A DNA stretch of 64,000 nt, taken from contig CM026428.1 of NCBI GenBank assembly GCA_014871385.1, positions 17,146,437 to 17,210,436 on the forward strand, written 5' to 3'. Below, piece after piece: positions 13,735 through 24,400 of this stretch. Both the position numbers and the translations under genes were made by a program. Every line of letters starts with the position of its first letter. Positions within the stretch are counted from its first letter, which is position 1. This DNA comes from Ceratodon purpureus (taxonomy: Eukaryota; Streptophyta; Bryopsida; Pseudoditrichales; Ditrichaceae). Under the pieces are notes generated by a model that saw only the letters and a list, made by a program, of their open reading frames with translations, did not search any database and had not been told where the DNA came from.

Positions 13735-14330
13735 AGTTCTACACCTCCCCTAAAAACTAGAGCTTCTATTTTTTAACCGCTGGAAATGGCTTGAGGTCCA
13801 TAAAGGCCTTTCTATCAACTACTTTCTAAACCAATTTTGCATGCAATGCATCCCAAAATATATCAATTTTTCTTTGGGTGATTTCATATCATAAGATTGT
13901 TATTTTAGAAAAGTACTAAAGAATTAACAATCAACCCTATAATAGGAAATAATAAATTTTAAATGATCTTTAGAAAAATTAATGTTGAAAAGATTTTAAT
14001 CAAAGATACTAGTATATGAAGCAACAATAAGCATGTGTCCTTTGTAATCATCGTTCTATAAGGCTTTACACCTCTTATATTTTTCTCCCAATCATATGTA
14101 TCAAACTTCTTTTTACCTCCAAATAGAGTAATCCTAGGTGACCCCTAGTCTGCACTCCGGACATTCCGGTTTAAATACCAAACAGACCCGGTACTAGCTT
14201 ATACGGAGAATCCCGTAAAGTTATGCGACATTGACCTAATTCAAGGAATAATTTTCTTATGAGTCAGAGAATGGATTGCATTAGTTCCGGCTTAAGAACT
14301 ATAATTTCACACTTCAGTTACGTAACCATT
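13735..14330. other. Spacer left of the CACTA element
   Basis: AT-rich, rising in GC near 14.1 kb. No gene seen. Confidence 0.4.
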
Positions 14331-14331
14331 C

Positions 14332-15161
14332 ACTAGTCCAATGCTGTCCAGGACGACTTGGGCATGACGACGTTGGGGGAAATGAACGTCGCAGGTGAAC
14401 CGCCGTTCGCCAATGGAAACCTCCGGCCAATCAGTGACAAGCGAGAACAGGGTCTTCCCTCCGGATCGATGGCACGCGGTTCAAATAGTGTGGATTGGGT
14501 CCACCAGCGGGCTCGAACAGGCTGTGTTGGGGCTGCCCTTCGCTACGTCTTGCTGCCCGACTCGGTGTAATTTTGCTCCTCCTGGAAAGGTCTCCATCTG
14601 GATGGAAAGTCCACCAGAGTCCCTGTAATTTTTCGATGAGGAATTTGTAACTATTCTCAGCGCATTTACTGAATCCTCCGTTAATTCCGAATAAAGGCAT
14701 ATTCGCAGCGACTGACGTGGACGTATCCTGCGATGGCTCGTGTCAGATGTTTATTGCTTCGCATTCGCTTCATCCATCGTCCAGGTGGGATGGCTTCTGT
14801 CGAACAGGATGGACGCTTGTTTCTGATGTACGTGCAAAAAGGCCCGCATGCGTAAACTCACATGGAGTACTGTCACCTCGCTCAGAACCCATTCCGTCAG
14901 GAATTTGAACTCCGACAATTTACAAAGAGAATGTATTTCACTTGAAATCGAATTCAGACCTTCGGGTCCTGGACATTTGGAGTGCATACCACTTCCACAT
15001 ACTATGCCAAGCTGTATTCTACCAATGACTTCGGTGTCACATTCTCCTCCTAAACTTTACCGATCTCCTAAATACCCTGATCCTCAACAACTTTAGGTAC
15101 ACACGGAGTATATAAACGATCGTTATCAGGGGACTCTACGACTGCGTCCGCACAGAGTACG
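14332..15161. other. Left subterminal region of the CACTA element
   Basis: GC-balanced, without a recognisable gene. It holds the 3' side of the TNPase gene. The short frames here look like chance. Confidence 0.35.
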
Positions 15162-18100
15162 CTATGACCCAAAAATGTTAGTCTCCTCTTCGTCCTGATA
15201 CTGGTTATCATCAAAGTGCGAATCATCCTCTGCACGTCTAAGAGTTTCCTCCAGTGCAGCCACTCGAGCAATAGAGATTTCACGTTCAGCTGCATGTTCG
15301 ATGTTGGGAAAAAGAACCCCCATGCCCTCCGCTTCATGTCTTCCCATATGATTTAGAATTCCCTGACCTGCATTAACTTCGAATGCATCGGATGAGTTTC
15401 CCACCACACGGCGCGACCTCGGCTCGTGTCTCAGTACGACACTCCAACCAGCCGTTAGAACATCTTCTACAAAGAAGACCTGCTCTGCATTACTCGGTAA
15501 TATGTATGGATTTATACGCCGTCTATCATCCCGAGATCGTAGGTTACAGGTCCAGAATCCCATGGCATCCTTTCTCACCATTTCATGCTTTATCCAGTCT
15601 GCTTTCATGATGACAACTGTCCACCCAGAAAATGAGACTCGGTAAATTTTTTTCAATATACCAACCTCTATACTGTCCACCACCCTCTCGCTGACAGACG
15701 TGCTCAAACCAGAGTCGAATGTCGTGTATGACCGGGTGCTCTCGTCTTCTAAACAACGGAACAGGGCACCATACGCCCACATGTACTCGTGGGACTCTGC
15801 GGCTGCCGTCGGTCGACGTGATAGTTGGACCAGCCTCTCGTCGACAGGAAAGTCAGTTGCTCTCAAATATTGCACGTGCTGCTGCAGCCACTCTGGGAAG
15901 CGGGGAAGCGAAGTCAACCCCTCAGGGTATGTGATTGATCTCCCGGGCTGGCGACGGCTTTGTGCCTGCCTGAATTCACGCCTCAGTCGTTGTCTCTCCT
16001 CGTAAGCGTGAGTGTATTCCCTGATTTAGGATGGTAGGACTAATAAGTACCACTTACCATGTTCGATGCATAAACAACTACCGAGGATATTAAGCAACAA
16101 TACAAATAACGAGATACCGGATTCTGCTAGGAAAAAAATTGGTAGCCGACTTACCCAAGCAACTCCGCAGTAAACTCGGAATGCCTGATAACGTACTCGT
16201 GTATGTCGTCCATATCGTCTTCAGTAAGAGTTACGGACTTCATTTTCCCCATCAGTAGTTCCCCTGAATCACGTAGTTCCTCTTCGGAATCCCATACGCG
16301 GCGGCGAGAATGGGGGAAATTGGAAAAATATTCTGTTGCAAACCCGAGGGCTTCATCGTCTGTATAGCCGGACGCCATGCTAGCCTCTGGACGTGCCATG
16401 TTGCGCACGTAACTCGCGAGTACCCCCATGAATCTTTCCACTGGATAACACCACCTCGTGTGCACTGGACCGCACTGTTCTAATTCTTCCACAATATGGA
16501 CAGTCAAATGCGACATGATGTCGAAGAAGCTAGGTGGGAAGTACTGTTCGAAAAGGCAAAGTGTCTCCGCAGCGTTGTCTAGGAGGCTGGGAATTTGCAG
16601 AGGGTCTATAACCTTCGCACATATCTTCGAGAACAGAACTCCCATCCTGATAATAGCATTCCTTGGACCGACATGTAGACTCCCTCGAATCACTGCTGGC
16701 ATTACTTGCTGGAGGAGAACATGATGGTCGTGAGATTTGAGTCCAGCCAATCAGTCCTTATCTGCGTGTTTCTGTAACGAAGAAGCAAAGCCAGTTGGAG
16801 TGCATGTGCTCCCAACAATGCGTAGGAAAGACCTCCGCTCTGACTCCGAGAATACGTAAGGTGCTCGGGGTTGTACGTAGCTCTGAGAATCCGGACGAGC
16901 CTGCAGCCATAGGTGGGGCATTACTCCAGCTTGCTCCATATCCTTCCTTACGTCCTCGTTGTCGTTATCTCCAAAGATATGCTTTAGAATGTTAGCTGAA
17001 ATATTCCGTTCGGTGTGCATTACATCTACTAGATGTCTGATCGGTAGTTCCTGCAGAAATGTAGATGCAAGTTTCGGTTAGAAAGACCACAAGACGTCGT
17101 ATTGTGAAGGACTCGTACTCTGGATATCTCTCCCTCACATCCTATATGGGATCCTGAAGCATGCAGGAAGGACAGGGCAAAACATCTAATTCATTAATGA
17201 TTAAAAACACATCAGAAAATGTAGCACATGACACGGCAAAATTGCACTAAACAAATTTCCGTCATGGACTGTCGACATGGCCAAACTAGTAAATGGAGAG
17301 CTAGTATAGTAATACACTACCTTCCAGTACGGAAGTTGATATAAAATAGACACCCGATTCACGCCGAATTTCCTCGCAGGATCTGAATTCTTGGGTGTGC
17401 CACCATTGTAGAGAAAGGTTTGTCGCAGCCTGCCATGCCGGATGGTCATAGCACCGGTAGGCCGCAATGGAGAGGGGGAATGGTCAACTGATCCTCCAAA
17501 ATCAGTAGTGTTTTGCCGAAGTGGGTGAGAGGGGTTCAACCACCTGCGGTACTGAAAACACGAATAGATGTTCTTCTTCAAGGCAATGGATCTTCTAGAA
17601 GTCGTATGCTCACCACAGCACGGGCAACCAACGTATCCTTTCGTAACGCACCCAGAAACGACGCCATACGCCGGGAAGTCGTGCAGTGTCCATATCAGTA
17701 CGGCTCGTAAATTAAAAGTGGGCTCATTCCTATATCTTGAAGCATCAGCCGTGACAACTCCAGTCCGTTGCCATAGCAGCAGGAGCTCCTCGAGAAGGGG
17801 CTGCAAATAAATGTCGAAGCAGGAACCTGTCACACATTGGGGACCGGGAATTACCATGCTCAATATAAGAAAACCCTTCTTCGTGCTCAACCACGGGGGT
17901 ACGTTATAGTTGATCAGAACAACGGGCCACGTGGACCACGTAGATCTTTTAACTGAGAAAGGATTCAGCCCGTCGGTTGCCAACCCCAGCCTCACGTTGC
18001 GATGCTCCTCTGTAAATGAGTCGTCCAGTGTATCTACAAATTTCCATTGCTTGCTGTCTGCTGCGTGTCGCATTTTACCATCGTCGCTCTTGTTTGCACT

Positions 18101-19443
18101 GTGCCAGGTCTGCAGTGCCGCAAGCTTGGGCGTGCTGTAAAGACGTTGAAGCCGGGGGATTAATGGAAAGTACCTCAGGACTTTCTGTGGCACACGTGAC
18201 GCTCCTACACGTCTGTATCTTGGAGCCCCGCAATTGGGCTTCGAACAGGTCTCTCTGTGCTGGTTTTCTCCGCGGTATAGCATGCAGCTGTTCGGACAGA
18301 CGTCGATATCGACGTGCTGCAGCCCCAGTTTCCTCAACAACTTGGTCGCGGCATACTCACTCCCCGGTAGAGTGTTGATCTCCGGTAAAACCGAGTTTTT
18401 CAAGATGGTCAGGAGCTCGGTGATGAACGCAGATGTGCATTTGTGTGTTCTGCAGGACTGGAGGATTATCATGGTGGCGCTCAAGCTACTTAAACGGGAT
18501 CCTGCGAACAAGAGAGTGCAGGAGCTCTCCTCTAGAATTCTTTGAGCGGAGGATACGGGATCTGCATCGCCATCCAGCGGAGGTTCCCTCTCTTCCCAGT
18601 CATCTTCTGGCCCTACCGGTGGTGGCAGATCTGGACTCAACGGTGCAGGACCTACATCTGCCTCGAGTATGTCTGCATCACCTTGTTCTTCAGCCACTCT
18701 TCTCAGGTCTTCGTACTGGTGGAACGTATTTTGCACAAGACCCGTCATGTCCAAATTTGCGTCCGTTTCTGGAGCACCCTCCCGAAGTAACCGTGCTCTC
18801 TCAAGACGTCCGTATTCGTCCTGTATATGGCTGTCCCACTCGTCATCAGAGGAGTCCTGTGGCACCCCCTGGAAGTTGGAAGATGTTAGGTCGTTGTCAA
18901 ATTATTAGAGACAACTATCACATGAAACCGAAGTCTCGAATTAATGATAAATACCCGGGTCGTCATAGGACAGAACATTCGAAATAATCAACACACACAA
19001 TTACACTGCCTAGATTAATGAAAATATTGTATGCTTCAAACGAACATCATTCGGCAATTCCCTAATCGAAATAGTAGAAACCGTGAAGCTCACAAATCCT
19101 ATATTATTTCTTCGAGGATCAATGCTCGACAACTACCTCAGAAATGGACTGCAAAAACTTTCATATGTGTTTTCGAAATTAACAGTAGACAGTGTGGATG
19201 CGAGCGACGTCGTACCTGCGTTCGCCCCCTGTAGTATGGATGGCGACCAAAGTCCCGTAGATGTTTCTGGCTCATTAGCGGAGAACGCCTGGATGAGGGG
19301 GATCCCACACATATGTTGCAAAAACATTTTACTAGGAAACTATTATTTCGTTCCGCCAATTCTCTTTCCCTTGTTAGGAGTTTCGCATCTCTCGCTTTGA
19401 TCCTCTCAGTCGCAGTGCATGGTAGTCTCCCTCTGTTCGCCAT
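15162..19443 (-). CDS. CACTA TNPase (transposase tnp2 family), 4 exons, one in-frame TGA
   Basis: Catalyses excision and insertion of the element. Exons on the minus strand: 19443-19216, 18868-17321, 17050-16155, 16020-15162, with GT-AG borders and matching phases, about 1,176 codons. In order: an N-terminal Cys/His segment (CNICVG ... HLRDFGRHP); the tnp2 core with LGLATDGLNPFS, WPVVLINYNVPPWL, SMVIPGPQ, LIWTLHDFPAYG and GYVGCPCC; a DUF4218-like block with GLKSHDHHVLLQQVMP; and a DUF4216-like C terminus (exon 4, around SFSGWTVVIMKADW). A single TGA at 16,751-16,753 interrupts exon 3 just before LAGLKSHD, where the family normally has a sense codon. The frame stays open on both sides, so the defect is recent, polymorphic or a sequence error. 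The start ATG 19443 is the first one ahead of the Cys/His segment; a more upstream exon is possible. Confidence 0.85.
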
Positions 19444-21179
19444 GTCCTCTGCATAAGTGGACAGTGCTCGGATTTAGGCATGACTATATCATGCACGACA
19501 TCTTGAAGCAGGTACGATAAATTACGAACTCAATTCAAATTCAAGTTATGTTATATAAAACAACAACATGCGCCATAGCCTAGCCATATGTAATGAAGGA
19601 GGTGTAACAGTTTAGGGGAAAATAACGCACCTGCTATTATGTCCATTTAATGTGCATTCCTCACACCTACAATACCTCCGTTTCCCAGGGCAGTGACAAC
19701 CTCCCGCGGTCTCGTATGTCTAGGAGCTGAAGTAGCTTACAACCTGCTATGGCATGAGAGGAAGACGAAGATTCATTAGTAGTTTATGGAAGCTCCATTT
19801 GTTGTACAACAACTCCACAAGGACGACGTCCTCTATTAACAACCCAGAAGCTCCTCGAATATTTACAGTGCCATCCATGAACCGACATTGGCCATATACA
19901 GTAATGTCAACCTCGACTTAAATGAAAAGAACGAGCGCGCCTGGAGGCACAGTACTTAGAAGAATAGGAGTTGCCGGAGGAGTACAGATAACACAATACT
20001 GGAACACAACGTTGGAAAATTATTTCAGTTACAATATCAAAACTCACAGATTTTAATGACCTGGCGCGGAGTAGTCGCCTACTCTCTGCCGCAGTTCCGT
20101 AATCCACCTTCTCCGTAGTGATATCAGTACTCGTTTCGTCTCCTAATTGTCACAATCTTCTGAAGATGTGAGCAGCGATTTGAATCCCCGTCTAAACAGC
20201 AACGTCTTCCTCGAACATGTAACTCCGTTCCATAAATGAAGGTTTAGGGTTACAGTACTCCCGAACTGGTGATTAGGTTTTCTGCCAGCCACAGCAAGAG
20301 TACCCACATTGGGACTTAGAATGTCAATCTTGCATGGCCAGAACTGTGCGACTTTGGACGTCTCCAGAAAACAAACAAGAAAGTTATTAATATGGGGAGA
20401 AGTGCCGTCATACCACCTAACCCTGACAGTTCCCCAATTTTATCGAAGGCATTCATTCCTGAGGCCGACAATCTTAGCTGCACATGATATTCCGGATTAG
20501 AATCAGAATCGCCAAGTGTGGTGTGTTGCATGCTTAGCTGCTTGCACCGCACTTGATGCTCCAAAAAGTTGCCTACTTTAACGACATACGCCTCGAATAA
20601 AAAGGTTCTGGATTCTGTCAACGCTTGGCTCAGAAACCATTTACGAGTACTCCTCCAAAACTTTCGGGCTTCCTTCTGAACATATTAGGCGTACTCCCCT
20701 CTGAACTCTGATACCCGGCAATTAGGTTTTAGTACGAAGGTATATCATGTTCACCCCGTATACCCTTAGTTCCTCCAGTGATAGATATCCGGAGTAGCAG
20801 CTAGACGACTCGGCTCACACCCGCCCGGACGTTCCAGAACTTTCCGCGGTATAAGGTGCCGAACCGCGGGAACTCATAACCTAATCCGATCATCGTGTCC
20901 TTCACGAGCATTGAATGCCACCAGTACCAGCAATCTTTTGCGCGAACCTGCAATTTCTCCAAGCAAGGGAGCTGTACTTAGAACTCGACCGCAATGTCGT
21001 ATCTGAGGTGGTTAATAAATGCATCTATGTCGCCCTCTTTATTGCTGCATTAGTCCAATATCTGTACTGTAGTTTCTGACGAGGAGGTCATGTGTGGATT
21101 AGGGGATTCACGGAGCCATTCCAGACATCAGCTCCTCTCGCAAGTGTGGTTTCCCGAGTTTAGAGTTCCTTGAGAATCA
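19444..21179. other. Divergent promoter region between TNPase and the coiled-coil gene
   Basis: TNPase (minus) and the plus-strand coiled-coil gene are divergently arranged around this 1.7 kb. One minus-strand frame with an ATG at 20,531 (to 20,316, 71 codons) encodes a single hydrophobic stretch, GMTALLPILITFLFVFWRR. It could be a small membrane protein or an exon, but the support is weak. I recognise nothing else. Confidence 0.35.
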
Positions 21180-22467
21180 ATGGCAGAGCGTGGGAAAGTT
21201 CGATGGGAAAGGTGGTTTCTGCGACGTATGCTTCTTAACCCAACTGGCTTCCTTCCTGGTGATCCTGGCAGCCGCCATATTGCACCGAAGAGAGACATAG
21301 TCGCACGGTATGGACCTGCATTGGAGTACGTGGAGGGAGTCGGTGGAAATGCTGTCAGATACGAGCTCCGGGACGAGGACGGTGAGGAGTACAACGAGTA
21401 CGTGAAGGAGCTGTATGAACGCGTCCACCAACGCCCAATCCACCGCCGGTTTATTCCGCTTCACTTCGCGCGTGGACTCGTTGTGGAGGCCAATGGCGGG
21501 GAAGTGAACTGGGTGACATTCGCCATGAACCGCTGCTTCACTGCTCGTAAAAGAACACCTTTCGCTCCCCTGGAGAGATTCCGGAACCTTGGCGCACCAC
21601 TCCCATGGACTCACGGGAAATGTGTGCCACTCGGGGCCCCCCTCCGCAATACTAACCGGCCATGTCCCGAACATGCAGCAGTAAGTTTCATAAATTCTGA
21701 CTTCCAGTTTCCGCAGTGTAGGTTATACTTGCTTCTTTGAGACTTTCACTTTGCTTACACTATAGCTCTGATGAAGTAATGCTTCATTCCAGGTCCATGC
21801 GCACGAAGAGGAGCGAGATGATACACCAGAAAATGGTGAGGTCCCATACACGGCTCCTGTGTTACGACAGCGAAGACAGACAGTTGGAGACGATCAATGC
21901 GCCTGCGGAGTAGACAATGACTTCGTCGGGGGACTGCATGTTATAGGCGACGACATATTTGAAGCAGTGAGAGTGAACAAACGAAAAATTCACGAAGAGT
22001 TTCTCACGATAGCCGCAGATAAGGATAAAGCAATGGCGCAAATTCTACAGGCACAAGACAAACAGGTGAATTTAAAGAATAAACACAAACAAATGGTACG
22101 CCACCACCGACGTGCAGAGCGAAATCTGAAGAATGTGGCGGACACAAAGAAGTTGACAGACGCTGAATTGGAGACCGCCCTGCTACATGGCCCAGACCAT
22201 GACACGGTCGTCAAACTTCGACCTCTTGCAGGAATTTGTGAGGTAGTTCTGAACTCTGCTACTGTGGAGCTCGACAGGGCTACTCAGAAATTGCGACTGC
22301 TTGAAAACATGCTCGAAGCTGCCCGTTCGAGAGTTCAGAAAATGGTGGACCACTACGAATCAACGGTCAGGCAGCAGAAGAAGACGATCCGTTTACTTGA
22401 AAGGGGCGATGCTATGATGGATGCAGTTACGGAGTTCATGGAGACTGAGCGTAAATTTCCAGAGTAA
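21180..22467 (+). CDS. Coiled-coil protein of the CACTA element, 2 exons, family unknown
   Basis: Exons 21180-21680 and 21793-22467, joined in phase 0 (donor GCAGCA/gtaagt, acceptor ttccag/GTC), give 391 residues. Residues 1-167 form a basic, globular-looking region beginning MAERGKVRWERWFLRRMLL, with an Arg/Trp-rich start and PHF-like spacing absent. Residues about 215-385 are a long, highly charged helix with heptads (RKIHEEFLTIAADKDKAM onward), so a coiled-coil dimer is likely. There are no membrane segments or catalytic motifs that I recognise. It lies divergent to TNPase and upstream of two further element genes, all within the CACTA unit. A structural or DNA-binding accessory role is inference. 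It shows no stops or frameshifts, which suggests recent selection or recent insertion. Confidence 0.7.
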
Positions 22468-23252
22468 CAGCACCGCCCTCTGCGTTATCGGTATGTTGCC
22501 CAATTGCCGTTGGTTTATACGAGGCAGACGTCAACACAGTCACTGTGGCCTTTGCCTCCTTCATTCCTATATTCTCCCCACTTCGGACATGGTAGCTGGA
22601 CCAGGTCTAAATTTCTTATTAGTGACGTACCCCTTCAGGTGACCGGATGTGCTGAACGTTGAGTGCGAAGAGTCGGTGGTACTGGATTATCTTTGGATTA
22701 GATCACGTGCTATCCTTCGGTGACCAGGATCGGTTCCTATGGATTTACATTTCCCGATCATTTTTTCCTTTTCTTCCTGAATTCCAGTTTTTCCTCAGGT
22801 GCACCAACCTACACGGACGCAGTTTATATAATCTGTAGGGAACGCTTACACACAGACCCCTTTCAGTTTTATGACCAGTGCGGGAAATGTAGTACATGCA
22901 CAGCGGTTGCCAGTTTTATAATTGTTTTACGAGTTGGTGGCACAACGTTCGAATTGTACATAAGCATCGATCAATATATGACTTGGTAGGAATAACATTC
23001 AACACAATTTACAATCCACGCCCTGACAACGACGTCGGACTTCACTACCAAGTACAGTACAAGCAATTTCAGGACTGCTAATATCTCCCAACCGTATGTA
23101 GTGCTCATTAAATGAAATGCAGACCGTGTTACTTAAACAACGTCATAGAGCTACACACTCAGACATCGGGTCCAAAGAATCTGAAAGAAACAAGTTAATT
23201 GGTACACCGCGTTCACTTTCTAGGTTCGCAGTCGACATACTTTCGCATCCTT
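22468..23252. other. Spacer between convergent element genes
   Basis: Separates the stop of the plus-strand coiled-coil gene from the stop of the minus-strand membrane-protein gene. No coding signal or repeat recognised. Confidence 0.35.
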
Positions 23253-24029
23253 CTACTTCGGGGACCAGCAGTCTAGGTTGTGCTCTCCCTCATCAGTCAT
23301 GTTTTCAAACCACCAATTCCAAAGCTCGTGTGCATCCTCGTCAGGACTTTGAACTTCCTCCAGAGTAACGACCCCTTCATCCTGGCGAGAGATGTCAGAT
23401 CCACCTGCTTGAGTTCTGTATGTGGACAGTTCACGCCCTACCGGTTCCGCTTCCACATGGTCTCTTACTTCATCTCCTCTAACCCTGACGATTCTGTCAC
23501 CGAATAACCATTGAATGTAGTTTACCACTGTCTCTGGAGTCCTCATAGCCCACTGACATAGTCTTAACGCCAGTAAGGTGCCAACCAGAACCACAGCATA
23601 ACATAAGACCGTAGCTACTGTGTAAGAGATCGTGTCTGCGCTTGGGTATGGACCCATCAGAATCTCCCCCCCTTCGTCACAGAGAGCTTCCGTTTCCGAG
23701 AGCCACATCAGAAGCAAGACTAGTGTCAGCAGATCCCTCAAGAACTCAATGCCGCACGCGTTGGTGGTGCAGAAACCGTCTATCAGAGGCAGTTCTGTAT
23801 CCCCGAGCGACAACATAGGAACAGCTACGGTGGCGGCCTGAGCAACCCTACCGTCAGGAGTGTCCAGTCTCCGAGGGTCGATGGTCCTTGTTAACGTATT
23901 GGTAGCAGGAGTTCTGCCTAAACCTATGTTACTGTCCACGATGTCGGTACGGAGAAACCACCATCTATCTACACAGTCCTCCTCCTCGCAAAGGATTCTC
24001 TCGTAATCGGGCAAAGAGGAGGTCTCCAT
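23253..24029 (-). CDS. Putative membrane protein carried by the CACTA element, 258 aa
   Basis: Single open frame starting at ATG 24029 (METSSLPDYERILCEEEDC). The frame is open for nine more codons upstream but has no earlier ATG. Residues about 96-110 (LRDLLTLVLLLMWL) are hydrophobic. Residues about 134-158 (ISYTVATVLCYAVVLVGTLL) make a convincing transmembrane helix. The C terminus is acidic and ends with a Trp-rich patch (ELWNWWFENM). A Cys-rich acidic N terminus precedes. I recognise no family. A membrane protein is not part of the standard CACTA pair (TNPase and TNPA), so this is either cargo or an uncharacterised element gene. It sits tail-to-tail with the coiled-coil gene and head-to-head with the TnpA-like gene, about 370 bp apart. 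An upstream exon cannot be excluded. Confidence 0.55.
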   Translation of the reverse strand: METSSLPDYERILCEEEDCVDRWWFLRTDIVDSNIGLGRTPATNTLTRTIDPRRLDTPDGRVAQAATVAVPMLSLGDTELPLIDGFCTTNACGIEFLRDLLTLVLLLMWLSETEALCDEGGEILMGPYPSADTISYTVATVLCYAVVLVGTLLALRLCQWAMRTPETVVNYIQWLFGDRIVRVRGDEVRDHVEAEPVGRELSTYRTQAGGSDISRQDEGVVTLEEVQSPDEDAHELWNWWFENMTDEGEHNLDCWSPK

Positions 24030-24400
24030 CTTCCTGTGTCGCAGCGGCAGTGCCAAAACAGAAGTGGAACCACTGCACTAGCGCACTCCCCCACATAATT
24101 CATTCAGGTGCCGTCCCTACCCCGGCGGGCCCTGGTCACGATTGAATGCGGAGCAGGAAATCACCTCTAATTTGGATTCTGACATCGCGTAGCGACAAGA
24201 GTGGCCAAAAAAAGATAAGTGAACTCGTCATTTGTAGGGGACCATTACGACGTGCTTAGACCCCCTTTGGGCTCGCCATGGCCAATCGCACAGCCGCCAT
24301 TACACGAGCCTACTGCAGGCTATTTGGGGCCAAGCAGCGTCGTCAGGTGAGAGCGCCGCTTCAAGGGACGGATTACCCGTGAACCCTAACCTTACCTTCA
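24030..24400. other. Divergent promoter between membrane-protein and TnpA-like genes
   Basis: About 370 bp. An in-frame ATG at 24,281 followed by a donor-like CAG/gtgag could mark an alternative first exon for the plus-strand gene, but the frame closes at a TGA before 24,401 if unspliced. Confidence 0.3.

Noticed and set aside
24030..24056. Membrane-protein start at 24,056
   Set aside because: The codon is TTG; the first ATG is at 24,029.
24384..24396. Telomere-like AACCCTAACC
   Set aside because: Only about one and a half units, not a tandem array.
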